DNA from: Mycteria americana
Lineage: Eukaryota; Chordata; Aves; Ciconiiformes; Ciconiidae
NCBI RefSeq assembly: GCF_035582795.1
Contig: NC_134372.1
Coordinates: 39,284,316-39,348,315, forward strand
DNA length: 64,000 nucleotides
Reading direction: 5' to 3'
Under the pieces are notes generated by a model that saw nothing but the letters and a program-made list of their open reading frames with translations, ran no database searches and was not told the DNA's origin. Positions 41,069 to 52,694 of this stretch are shown piece after piece (the first letter of the stretch is position 1; the number at the start of each line of letters is the position of its first letter). The translations under genes were made by a program, and so were the position numbers.

Positions 41069-41450
41069 GACGGCGGGCGAACAACGGCGGCGGGCAGAGG
41101 GAGCGACTCCGCGCGCCTCTCCTCAGCCGGGCCGCACTCCGGACAGCGAGCCCGGGCGAGACCAGAGCGGCAGCCGCCCACCTCGCCCGCAGCGCCGCCT
41201 GCCGGCGGGGAGGGCCTCGGCCCTCTCCCGCGCACCGCCCAGGAAGGCTGCAGCGGGGCCGGCGCTCGGGCGGGACGGGGCGCACCGAGCCCCCGGTTCG
41301 AGCCCCGCTCCCGCCGCCGCCCGGTGGCGCAGGCCGCCTCGGCTGGGCGCTGCCTCCGGCCCGGCACCGGGGGCACTGCCTCGTGGGAAAGGCGGCCCTC
41401 GTCTGTCTGCTGCAGCCAGGGCTCGGCCCACAAACCGTGCGCTCTGGGCT
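40370..41450. promoter_or_regulatory. UBA2: CpG island over UBA2 promoter and exon 1
   Basis: CpG-dense, GC-rich sequence spans UBA2 exon 1 (40,925-41,068), about 550 bases of its first intron and about 400 bases upstream. No TATA box is apparent, in keeping with a housekeeping promoter. A C-rich stretch at 40,790-40,860 on the plus strand is G-rich on the coding strand, just inside intron 1. Long frames on both strands across this island are composition artefacts. Confidence 0.8.
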
Positions 41451-42445
41451 ATCTGCCATAGCTGGGGAAACGAGCAGGCCGAGCACTCGTGGGAAGCACC
41501 GGCAGTGTTCAAGGAGTAACATAAGATTTTTACGCATGTATGTATGTTAGCCTAAGTTAACTGACTCACCTCTAGAAGCTGACAGGGTAAGCTACAATTC
41601 TTCCTTAAAAAAAGTCGTTTTCCACACATGTTCCATCATTTTAGCCCCTTCCTTGTTTTTTTTAAAGCTGTACAAAAAGCTTTAAGGACACTTACTTAAA
41701 TTACTCCTCCATTAAGTCAATTAAAATACTGCAATTTAGCCTAAATGAACAGGGAACTCCCCAGAAGAATTTAGACTGTTTTAAAGCAGCACGATCAGCC
41801 TGCGAGCACTAGGCTGTGGTAACAAGGCAGGTGCTGTACCTACCCCATCATTCTGTCCCTGCAAGAACAAAAGCGCTAACAAAAATCTCCCCCTTTTCCC
41901 CATCCAAAGCAGTGTGACTGTCAGAGCTCATTTAGCCATGCAAATGTAACTTATCCTTCACTGGAAAAACATACAGAAAACCTTCATCACAGGAAGACTG
42001 TAGTGACAGCAAGGCCCTTTCAGCCCCTGCCCAGTGAATTTCCCATCCGTGGTTAAAACAAAGCAGATCTGTTTTTTAAAATCAAGCCTACATTAAGTTC
42101 TTCACTGCTAATAGTTTCTAAAAACTGGATCCTGTTTGGCTGATGAATGCTAACAATATAACTAACTGCAATAAGACAACCTTTCTCCTTTACTTTCTTC
42201 CCCAAATGTTCAGTGTAACTAGAATCATGAAACAATCTCTACACTTAAATTTCCATGTGTAACCGAAGTATGCAAGTTTTCTGTTGCCACGTTTTAGAGG
42301 CATGCTAATATATACTTCAATCAGTTATTCTTGGAAATAAGCACAATGTCATCAAATGAATTTCATTTTTCACCACATCTGAGGAAAATTCTGTTGCATA
42401 ATTACACACTTTCACCTGTAGTAAAAAAAACCCAACAGACTTTCC
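41450..42445. other. Short intergenic gap between PDCD2L end and UBA2 promoter
   Basis: About 1 kb of AT-leaning sequence separates the likely PDCD2L cleavage site from the UBA2 CpG island; the two genes are tandem and head to tail. I see no exon or repeat in it. Confidence 0.6.
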
Positions 42446-42465
42446 ATCTATGCGGAGAAATACAA

Positions 42466-42471
42466 TTTATT
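42466..42471 (-). terminator. PDCD2L: PDCD2L poly(A) signal overlapping its stop codon
   Basis: The minus strand reads TTATTTAAATAAATTG at the end of PDCD2L: the stop TAA (42,469-42,467) lies inside AATAAA (42,471-42,466). If used, the 3' UTR would be only about 10-30 bases. No other AATAAA is visible within the next 200 bases downstream. Confidence 0.7.
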
Positions 42472-45400
42472 TAAATAATCTCTGATCTGGGTCTTCTTGT
42501 ACAAAAATAAATTCTTCAAGAGGGGTTTGATGATTTGTTGGCCAACAGCTTCTCTCACATGTGTAAACTATAACAGTTCCAAATTCCACTGCCAGATCTA
42601 AAAACAAAGCAATAAAAGTATGTAATGTAAAGGTATGAAAAATTATATAATCAGGAGCTATTGCTTATTGCTGTACTTCAATCTTTGCCAATTCAGAAAA
42701 TATTGTTCATATTCAATCTCCTACATACATAGCATTTTCTAATTTTAAAGATTTTTAAAGCAAGCTGACTCAGAATTTTCAGAGAGCTTCTTAAGTGTCT
42801 GCAGTCTTATCTGACAATATTTATTATTTTCCAAGGGCTCATTTAAGAGGCAATAAAGACAAACTACTCCCAAGGTCATGGAATTATCTATATTGCTGTT
42901 ATTAAAGTTCACTAGTGAGCAAATAAAGTTGCAATCATAGAGTCTCCATAAACCAGAGTTACATGTTTTGCTTAGTGAAATCTGTAATGGAAACAACAGT
43001 GGATTCTATCTAAGATGATCATTGCAGTTAAGCACATCCGTGTGTGTGGTTAGCAAGAAAAAAAAACAATTGCAGTTCACTAAACTCTACCAAGAAGGTG
43101 ACTGTTTCTAGTATTCATTCAGCTAAGTCAAAGGTCAACACCTGAATCACTCTGGAGCATGCTGACCAGCGCTGGCATGAGTTGAAATTCAAATATTCTG
43201 TTGCTTCCACAGTTACTGCAGGCTGGAATGCCTTTGTTAATGTTGGCTGGAGGACACGTTATGAATAAAGGCTGGCCGCCCCAAGAGTATCTAAGAAAAG
43301 AAAGGAAAAAAGTAATTTTTTTTTTGTATCTAAATTTCACACAAAAACTTACATGTTGGCAACAGTGTTCAGGACTCTCTGAAACCTCTGAACTTGCTCG
43401 AAGTAAAAAATATTGCTATGAGCCAGAATTGTTGCCTAAGCTTCAGATGAGTTATTAAACAAAGAATAAGGATGGGGAGGGGGAAATACTTGGAAGGTCA
43501 ACGCTTGGAAAGTCTTAAGGAAAGAGCTGGATTTAAAGGAGACAAATGCTTTGAGTTGACACCTCCAAAATATGCTGTACCTAACTCATTTAATTAAGCA
43601 AACTACACTTTCCTGAAAAATGGAATCCTAACCAGTGGCAGTTGAAGATATTCAACATAGAATAGCTCTCAAAAGCACTTGTAGTTATGCCACAGAACCG
43701 ATGTTTTATTTATAAGAGCTACCATGGCTCCACAACTAATAGGAAACCAAGATCAAAGATGCTTTCCACTGAACGCCAAGCCGGGGATTCTGTGCTGGTG
43801 CTGAAAGCTCAACGGAGATCTGGCAGCCCAGGAGAAATGGGGGTCTAATAGGCATCCTCGCAATACCCAGGAAGGGCAAAGGGAGGGCTACATAAAGATT
43901 ATAACTAGTGGTAGTCATAGGGATCACCAGAGGTGATGCTTTAGAAGAATGGAAAACTCAATGAGCGTAATACTGGAAAGTGACAGATCCAGTGAAAAAA
44001 AGTTGTTTGAAAGTGTTACTTGCACTCTGCATTAGTGCATTTTCTGTATAATCTTTGATAGATAATTAACGAAGTTTCTAATGTTTCTTATCTGTGTAAC
44101 CAGCCCCTCAGACTTTACCTCCTCAAATCAAAAAGGTACCAGTTAGTTCCATCTGGTTCTGGAAACTTGATAAACAAAGGTCCTATCACTACACTGAGAC
44201 AGCTTGACCAGATAGGCTGCATTGGACTCTCTGGAACAAAGAAGTTAAAAACTAACACTTGGTATGATCCATGAAAACCATGTGTATTATCTGGTACTAT
44301 GAATAATTTATGATTTGAACTTTTTGTTATACTTTCATTCAGAATTAACTCCTCTTTCAGGAAAGTAGGTGTTCTGAGGTGAAACCTGCTTTTGTTCTAC
44401 GAAAAGCAACAGATTTACAAGAACTGAAGACTGCAGGGTTCCCAGGGGTAATCACAATAAGCTGCAGAACTCAGGCTTTAAAACGAGTAACTTCTTACTT
44501 CAGTAACATCTCAAGGACTGAGACATAAGCAATTACAATAAGGTTACAAAATTTCAGAGGAGCAGATAGCCTTGGAAATCTATCACAACAGCATACCACT
44601 GTGTATTATACTTCCACCTTAAAACTGTCTCTTGAAAACCTCTATGCCTGGATTTCAGTGAGTCTTCAAAGGCAGACTGGGTCTGTTTTCATCAGGTCTT
44701 ATGTTGAAGAAAGTCTCCCATAGCCAGATCTGGGGTCTCCGATCCTGCTTTGCTTCTCATCTACTTATACGTTGTATAAAAAAGCCCAACCAGGGACTTA
44801 AGTCTGACCACACAGGCATGATAATGGCCCTCTTAGCCATTTTTTTTATTAAGAAACAAAAATATACATCTATTCCCAATGAAATGGTTTATTTTGATGT
44901 ACTAACAATCCATGTCTATGCTCTGTATCTCCCTGTTGCAAGCAGATGATCAACATACCTTAGAATCTGTTCATGACACACAGATATTCTTTTCATAAAT
45001 TTATGGAATGTGTGGTCCCTGCTTTTGACTTCAGTCTTCTCATATTTTTCATTATCACCTTCACCTGCAAAACTATAAGAAAACAAGAAAAGAAACAAAA
45101 TTTTCAATAAGGTTTTCAGTACAATATGCATACTTTAAATAAGCAATGGTTACTATACATTATTAAATTATACTAAGTACACTGAAAAAAAAACTATACA
45201 TGTTAAATTAAGAGGCAATTCCTGTTAGAGGTTGCAAGTGAACATTTTGCTTCTAGTTCTTTGGTTTCTGGTGGCAACAGTGTTTCAAACTACCACATGA
45301 GATTCAAATCCACCAGATACCTGCTTATTCCTTAAAAATATCATTCCTTTAGTAACTTCTCAGAAGTTTTTCTAGTTTTTAAATTACAATGTTGTCTTTT

Positions 45401-48400
45401 TGAATTTTGAATTAAGTGTAATGGAAGTTCTATGATTCTATAAAGGTCAACAAAACTCAACAGGAACACCACTACTAAAAAGCGTTCTATATAGATTCTG
45501 CAATTGACAGTAGCTTTAGTTATCAAAAAATTCAACGTCCACAATTCATGAAAAGTCACTGCAGGTGTTAATATAATCAAAAGAGAAATGGTCTGGAGAT
45601 AAGCACTCACTGTGATCACTTAAGTTAATACTGAAAATATTTTCAGTAACTACATTCAAAAATTGTTTTTCAGACAACCTTTACAAAATCTTCAGGAGTC
45701 TTACCATCATCCCAGTCTCTAGTCAAAATCCCTAAATAATTAAACTCTTAAAAATGCCACTGGAATACAAGAAAAGCTTTAGCCTTGTAAAGAAAAAAAA
45801 AAAAAGTCAAATGTCACAATATAAACTCATGCCATTTAGTATAAGATATTGTTTAAACCACATTGGTTCAGTTTCAGAGACTGATGGTCCACTGGTCTAC
45901 CTGGAGCCCAAGGACATTCCAACTGCTCAGTCACTTAGAAATAGATGCAGCTCTGAATAACTCAAAATTTGACAGAACCAGGTGCATTGTTATGTTCTTC
46001 CAGCAAAGTACTACACACCAATGATTCCTGAAGGGCTGTCCTGGTTTCAGCTGGGATAGAGTTAATTTTCTTCCTAGTAGCTGGTGTAGTGCTGTGTTTT
46101 GGATTTAGGATGAGAATAATGTTGATAGCCCACTGATGTTTTAGTTGTTGCTAAGTAGTGCTTACACTGGTCAAGGACTTTTCAGCTTCCCATCCTCTGC
46201 CAGGTGCACAAGAAGCTGGGAGGGGGCACAGCCAGGACAGCTGACCCCAACTGGCCAAAGGGCTATTCCATACCATATGCCATCATGCTCAATATAGAAA
46301 CTGGGGGAGTTGGCTGAGGGGCAGGGATCGCTGCCTGGGGACAGGCTGGGCATTGGGTCAGCAGGTGGTAAGCAATTGCATTGTGTATCACTTGTTTTGT
46401 ATATTCTTTTATCATCATCATTATTATTATTTTCTCTTCCTTTGCTGCCCTATTAAACCATCTCTATCTCAACCCATGGGTTTTACTCCCCCCCCCCCCC
46501 CCCCCCCCGATTCTCTCCCCCGTGCCACCCGGGGGGGGTGTGGGGGGTGTGTGTGAGTGAATGGCTGTGCAGTGCTTAGCTGTCGACTGGGGTTAGCATA
46601 AGGACCCAGTTACGAACAAAAACCATTCAGATTTAGTGAGAGTCAGATTTAGATTATTAGTCAGCATACAGGAAACTACGTAATCCCTTCAGTTTCAGCA
46701 TGAAATCCAGACCTGTTCTCACCTTTCTGACATCAACTGTTCCAAATCAACACCCTCTCTCTGCTGATACTCCTTCAATAGCTTATCTGCATGATCTGTA
46801 TCAAGGAAACCAGTGTAGTCTTCCTCATCCACAACATTAATGTAAAAGGGCTGGAACACAGGAGCTGAACTAGACGTTGCCATTACCATTCCCTCACTGA
46901 CTGCAGGATGTGTATTCAGGGAACCTGACCCATCTGTAGCTTCAGACAAGCAAAGCTGTTGGAACTGGGATGCACACTCCACCTCTCTGGACAAGGAGCT
47001 GCTCACCGCTTCATTTAAGCCAAGCAGCTGAAGGGAGGCACACGCAGGAGATTCTGCTCCATCACAGACTCCCCAGTCATCTGCTTCATCACACCAATCC
47101 TTTGCAGCAAAGTTCGATTCTTGCTTCTGAGAAGAAAAAAAATAAAACCAAAAAAAAAGGTAAAAGAACATTGTCAAGATCAGCCACCTTAACACACTTC
47201 AAATACAGTCCCATAACAGATGATAAACCTAAAACATTGACTTAATGCTTAGTGTTATTTTGCCTGTTTTCCTCACAGCGGTAGTTACCAGCATACCCAT
47301 GTTTACTTTTCACAGCAGCACAGTTATAGCAAGAAACACCTCACGCTGGAGAAACGGGACAAGAATTCATTGGCTCTTTGAATGGCCTTTGTACATCATG
47401 TTGCCATACCTTGGCTGCTGGCATGACAAATGACAGCTAGTTTGGGTATGTTTGTCTGAAGCACAGTTACTACATCACAGGTAAGCTCAAAGGGCAGAGT
47501 ATGGGGGAAAATAATAATAATAACAATAACAACAATGATGATGATAATACCATCATTTTATCAAAGTATAAGATAATTTACCACAGACCAAAATTTCATA
47601 TTGCAAATGCACCAGCTGAATAAACACTTTCTGCCTGTCATCATTAGTTTGACAGCCATCCTCCTCTTCAGGTCTTCTCAAGCCAACATGCAGTTTTTCT
47701 TCACAAGCAAAAATACCAGAAGTATATTAACAATAATTGAGTCAGATTAATTAAAACTGATTATAAAATTTTAAAAATCTATTTAAATTAGAAAATAAAG
47801 AAAACACCTTAAAGATCCAAACCTAAACAGTATAGCCCAATCATCTAAAGTAAAAAAAATAATGTTTAGGTAGCTCAAGTAATCAAAGTATTAAATATCA
47901 GTTTTGACCACCCAGTTGGGACTGCAATCTCCACTTTAAAACAAGCCTAATGTAGATCACAAACAAGAAGTTAATCTTCTAGTAAATAACGGGTAGCACT
48001 CACGGTGTCAAAAATTCCACGGCCATGACCTCTCTGCATGACTACGCACGTGACTCAACACCAGCATATAGCATAGCTTCTTGAGAAAGGTTACGGTGTC
48101 TTCAGCAAGTATATACAAGTACGAAACTCATCCAACTCAACTGCATTTTTATTTTAAAACCTCCTCAAAACCACACTTCATACAGCGCACTGACACAAAG
48201 GACAGAACCCAAGCCGGCAGTTTGCTAGCTATACCTGTTTTAGGCTGCAATCTCGCGTTTCCTTCTCTTGTGCCTGCAAATACTGGGAGCGCAGTACCTT
48301 CCAGCTGTACGTGCCGCGTAACAAGAAGAAAAGACACGTAAGGAGCAGAACGCTGGAGCCGAAGCCGCATTTATTAGTCGCAGCCGAGCTGCGCGGGCCG

Positions 48401-48842
48401 GGGAGGCAAACGGCGCGCTCACCTGCGGGCCGCTCCCCAGCAGCCCTGCCCGGCGCAGGCGAAGACGTTGGCGACGCGGTGGAAGGGGGACCCCTCCAGC
48501 GGGCAGTACACCTGCACCAGGTGCGCCAGCGCCCTCCCGCACACCCCGCAGCAGGGCGCGCCCGGGCGCACGGAGGGCACCCAGTCCTGGAAGACGAACA
48601 GCACAAGGCACGGCTGGGGACGCTGCGACGGCGCCCGGCGCCTCGACCGGCCTCCGGGCTGCGAGCCCCCTCGGGGCAGCGCCCCTCCGCCGCCATCCTC
48701 CCCCCGCCCCGTCCGGTCCCGGCCCTACCGCGGAGCCGCCCAGCTTGTTGACGGCCCAGGCGGGGGCCTGCCCGCCTCCTCGGCACGGCCCCACCATGGC
48801 GGCGTCGCGCAGCCCCAGCAGCACGGGCGGCCTCGCCGCCAT
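42467..48842 (-). CDS. PDCD2L: PDCD2L, programmed cell death 2-like (complete, 7 exons)
   Basis: PDCD2-family protein that binds ribosomal protein uS5 (RPS2) and supports 40S maturation and nuclear export. Exons: 48842-48729, 48586-48423, 48304-48235, 47126-46723, 45072-44959, 43290-43142, 42597-42467. Phases match throughout. The total is 1,146 nt, giving 381 residues; human has about 358. Visible features are the N-terminal block VLLGLRDA, cysteine pairs CCGVCGRAL and the family signature VYCPLEGSPFHR with FACAGQGC in exon 2, an acidic and Ser-rich middle in exon 4 (DWCDEADDWG), and the C-terminal PDCD2 domain (EKYEK, KFMKRI, EQILRYSWGGQPLF, PACSNCG, RIFEFQLMPALVSML, VYTCERSCW). The extra length lies mostly in exon 4. 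The start at 48,842 has G at -3 and G at +4. The upstream neighbour is an esterase remnant, whereas in human it is GPI. Confidence 0.96.
46037..46599 (+). mobile_element. Solo endogenous-retrovirus LTR in PDCD2L intron 4
   Basis: Starts with tgtcctggtttcagctggga, the 5' end of an LTR family abundant in neoavian birds (ERVL/ERVK-type; recognised from memory). Inside it are a degraded TATA-like atatagaaa near 46,297, a tattaaa poly(A)-type signal near 46,451 and a 21-base C run at 46,488-46,508. No internal retroviral genes follow, so it is a solo LTR. It is antisense to PDCD2L and 124 bases from exon 4. The 3' end is diverged and I could not see a clean target-site duplication. Confidence 0.8.
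46488..46508 (+). repeat. 21-base poly(C) run in the LTR
   Basis: A homopolymer C tract directly after the LTR poly(A) region, followed closely by a G-rich ggggggg/gtgtggggggtgtg stretch. Its length is prone to sequencing error. Confidence 0.9.
47509..47548 (+). repeat. Trinucleotide microsatellite (aat/aac/atg)n
   Basis: A run of aat units grades through aac into atg/gat units, in PDCD2L intron 3. It is likely polymorphic. Confidence 0.85.
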
Positions 48843-49450
48843 AGCCGCGTCGCCCCGCCCGCCTCGCTACGGCGGCCGCCAGCGGACACGCGCCGCCGGA
48901 TCGCTCGCCCCCTCCGGCGACCGCGACGCCCCGGCACCGCCCGCTGGCGGGGACGCGCGTGTGCGCATGCTCGGGGGGGGAGGGGGCTGAGGCGGGGCTT
49001 GGGCGCGCCCCAGCTGTCCGCAGCCCGGAGCGCGGCGGCCGTGAGGCGGGAGGGCGACGAGGCGGCCTCGCTCCGCAGCCCGCTCCCTGCCGGAGCCTGC
49101 TCCCCGCCGCCGCGTACTGGGCAGCCGCCCGCCCCGCGCCTCACGGCGCGGCCGCCCCCGAACCACGTCCTGTGCGGCCCCGCAGGGCGCCGCGGTCTCA
49201 TTTACCACCATTAAAAAGAGAGGTGATTCGGTCTTGGTGCCGTGTCTAGGCAGGCGCGTGAGAACGTACCCCTTCCGAACAAAGCTCGTCCGGCGCTTCA
49301 TAGTTGCTCGGCTAAGTGCGAGTTCCTCGCCTGCGGCGTTGCCTGCGGCGTTGCCTGCGGGAGAGAAGGGAAGGGCGGTGAAAGGGCGAGGCGAACGGTG
49401 CTGCGCAGCGCGTTTGGCGCCTGTTTCGAAACCGATGTAGGACATCATGC
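48350..49450. promoter_or_regulatory. PDCD2L: CpG island over PDCD2L promoter, exons 1-2
   Basis: CpG-rich sequence covers PDCD2L exons 1 and 2 and about 600 bases upstream. No TATA box is evident. A 12-base unit (gttgcctgcggc) repeats about 2.7 times at 49,329-49,361 at the upstream edge. Long frames here on both strands come from base composition. Confidence 0.8.
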
Positions 49451-49638
49451 CGACGTCGCAGGGGCTTTGCATGAATATGCCTCCCAGAACTGATTCCAGA
49501 TAAAGAAGATCGTGGAAGATCATGAGTCCAGTACTCTACAAGAATACTAAAATTTCTTACTTTACTAGAAATGTTTTCATCTTAGCAGTGCTCAAGTACA
49601 AATGATGAGCAAACAAATTATTTGGCAAACCCAGATAC

Positions 49639-52600
49639 CTGCCAAGAAGGGCTTTCCAAGTACAAAGCCAATGTAATCGGCATGATCTGCTTTTACAAAG
49701 TTTGAGTTTGAACATTTAGTTGAACTTGGCTGATGCTGAAATTCATAAAAGTACACTGGATTGTCTGATAGACAAATAAAACACGTAACCAAAACTCAGA
49801 GCTGGCGCTTCAGTGTTACCTGTTAAAGCTCCACTTGGAAGCAAGAGGTTTGCAGGAGCTCAAAGGGGAATTACCTTGATACCTGCTCAGGTGTTAATAC
49901 CAGTCAGCAATGCCTGCTGTTTTCCAAATGTGGAAATCACTCACATAAAGAAAACAAAATCTGAATAATCTTGTGAGTTTTCACAGGATTATCTCAAGCT
50001 CATGGCTGTATTCCCTTCTGGCATAGGTTGTTCTCCTCAGATACACGTAGCGTCTCCTGGAGCTTGGGGGCCAGACGCAGGGACCCTGAACGGATGGACT
50101 CTCTGCAGAGCCTGAACTGCAACCTAATGCCCCCCCTACATCTGGCACTTAGTTCAAGGACATCACAGTACGTGGGGGAGTTCTGCAGCGTCTGTATCCA
50201 AGAAAATGAAGGGGGAAACAAAGCAGGGACAAGTGCAGGTCTGAGGTACCAACCCTCACTAGATAAAAGTCAATTAGCACATTAAAATTGCCTCTTACTG
50301 TGAAAGACTCTGTGCTCTTTAATGCTACATTTTTGTCCAATCCTTTTGCAAAAGGAGGATATTTCAGCACCTGCAGAGTAATAAGAATGTTTTCTGTGAG
50401 CTCCTATGCTCCTGAATAGTTAATAAATCAACATATAAATAAAAGGCATTATAGGCATCTTACAGTTGGAAGCAGAAATCCAAATTCATGGTTCGTTACT
50501 CCTATCATGAACAGGACTGCATCAATCCTTTTCTCAGCTAGTAGCAGTGATGGGTTTTTAGGGAAAAATATACTGTCCACAACTGCATCAATAAAGAGAA
50601 ATGCTGGAGAAAAAAATACCCCTTTGTTATTTACATGTTGGTTTTGCTTGGAAAGATAATTCAGCTTTCTTAGTATTGACCTTAAGAAATCACCCAAGTG
50701 ACCTATTTTTAGTTACAATACATAGTGTCAAAGGTAACTAAGTTTCAGGCCTTGTTCTGAGTTTCTCTTACATAATTTTAGTACCGCACAAGAATTTAAT
50801 ACTGAATGCTCAAGACAGTGTCTTGTTAACCAGTTTCTAACTCCAGCTTCTTAGGGTTGAATGAGTAACAGGGTCAAAATAAGCTCATGTGGCAACATTG
50901 CAGAAGAACTGACAAGCCAGCACAGTGATACAGAAAAACTGATTACGGCAACAGGTAAAACAGCTACTAACAAAAGGTCAGTTTTGCAAAAAGAGCAGCT
51001 TTCTCAAATGACTGTACTTCCTAGAAAGGTTGCTGTATTACTTCCTCCAATATGCATTCCTTCCTTCTTGCACACTGTATTAAAAAATCAGCCAGCTGCT
51101 AGGAAACGCCTTGCTGATGACACAAAGAACTGCGCAAAGCTGGCCAATTCCATTTCTACAATTTTAACTCTCCTGTCTGGTATTTGTGAGCCTGCCTGGT
51201 TCATAATAATTCCCAGGGGAAAAAACCCCCAACATTAATTGTTTACATTCCTGTGATGAATGCACCTCTACCCTGAAACGCGTAAGAATAGACCACAAGG
51301 AGGGTGGGGAATGTTCCTCTTCAGATTCTTCAGGTGCAGCATTATTGTTCAACTGCACTGTTGTGAAGTCCTGCAAAAGCCAAGCAAGTGTCATACAATG
51401 GTTTTGCTTCAAGTTACCTTAGTCCTAGAGAAGGGTTTATTCTGTCTTATAAAACTAAGTACAGCACTAGCTATCATTTTTAGAGTTATGTTTACAATCT
51501 CTTTTGCTGTTTTTTCTCTTAAGCACCGAACCACTGCAGCTGAATCAGGTTTTTAACAGGCAGCTTGGTTGCAATTCTCTGCAATCAGTGTAAGAAGACT
51601 GACAATTTTCTTATATTAACTATGCTACTTACTCCTCTGTGGGCAGTACTTTCTTCAGCAACTGAGTCACAGTGAACAGTCATCAGTTACACTGTGCTGG
51701 GAATGCTAAGTGATTTTGCAGAACTCCAATTCCTTCCATCACAGCTGAAGACCAGAGTCATGTTTCATGTAAATGTTGTGACATAAATAATTTACAACAG
51801 CATGCACTATACCGAATATTTGCAAGTTTGAACAAAGCAGTATCATAAATGGGTGTGCAAATGGATTTTTTTCACAGGAAGCATCAACATGTGGAAAGCT
51901 ACAATATTAAAAGGTCAGTAATAATATTGAATACCATTAAAATACTAAAATGTGGAACAGTATACATTTTAAAATTACTTACTTTAGCTTGTTTTTCAGG
52001 ACGGTCAGTTATCAGAGTTCTGTCTACAACTCCATTCTCTGAGATAGCCGTATGGCACAAACCCTTTCCCAGAGGAGACATGACCTGAGAAGCAGGAATG
52101 GCACATAACAAACATAGTTGGTCACAGACTTAGAAAGGCAATCATAGAAATTATGTATAACTAATACATTTTTTAAAAAGGTTAAGTGTTCTATTGATGG
52201 AATGTGAAAAACAGAACAACAGCAGCAGTTCTTGCTGAATATTATCAACTAAATATACTGCTAATAATTTCTTCGAATAAAGGTGCACAGTGCATACATT
52301 TGCATTTAATGTATACGTACCTTGAGCCGAACTGGGTATCTATACCAAGTGACCATTAATATTAAAGATATAAAAATAAAATGCGGTTTGGAGCATAATT
52401 TAGGAATCTGCTACTTAAAGGTAACCTATACGTTGTGGCCCTAGTATTATTCCTTTCTCAACTGTTTGAAAGCATACCATTCTTTATATTTGGGGTTTTA
52501 AAGTAGACAGATGGACAGAATGCTGCTTCTTGCACAGTCAGAAAGTACTTTGGTATCATATGTGCCTAATAAAATAATGGGCCTCACTTTTCCGCAGAAG

Positions 52601-52694
52601 TTATACCTATGATTTTGCATTCACAAACACATGGGATTTTTTCTGTCTTAAGATAATGATTTTTGTGAACCTACAAGGACAGAAACACTAATTC
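49639..52694 (-). pseudogene. Carboxylesterase (CES1-type) pseudogene, unprocessed and partial
   Basis: A duplicate of the adjacent esterase, recognised exon by exon with introns kept: tail of exon 5 (about 52694-52675), exon 6 (52084-51983), exon 7 (51578-51475), exon 8 (51370 to about 51272), exon 9 (50603-50464), exon 10 (50370-50299) and exon 12 (49764-49639). Exons 1-4, 11, 13 and 14 and the serine motif of exon 5 are absent. Exon 7 is 104 nt rather than 105, reads into a TAA at 51,521-51,519, and no longer has a GT donor after its ATG. Exon 9 is 140 nt rather than 141. Remaining motifs are altered: SENG for SESG, HEFGF for CEFGW, ADHADY for ADHTDE. Exons 6, 10 and 12 keep open frames and good splice sites, so decay may be moderate in age. 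No function is expected. A frame-restoring donor after exon 8 (gtaaac at 51,246) cannot rescue the rest. Confidence 0.87.

Noticed and set aside
40285-41433. 382-codon minus-strand frame across the UBA2 promoter
   Set aside because: Low-complexity Pro/Arg/Ala translation of the CpG island. The real UBA2 exon 1 uses a different frame and ends at a donor matched to exon 2.
48468-49214. 248-codon plus-strand frame over the PDCD2L promoter
   Set aside because: Composition artefact of the CpG island, antisense to PDCD2L exons 1-2 and without motifs.
50000-50221. Frame lying where pseudogene exon 11 would be expected
   Set aside because: Its translation shares no motif with exon 11 of the intact esterase (GVTSEVVDQVYNEY), so exon 11 is judged deleted.
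51247-51271. Alternative longer exon 8 of the pseudogene ending at a gtaaac donor
   Set aside because: It would fix the phase into exon 9, but exon 7 remains frameshifted without a donor and the catalytic exon is missing, so it does not make a working gene.
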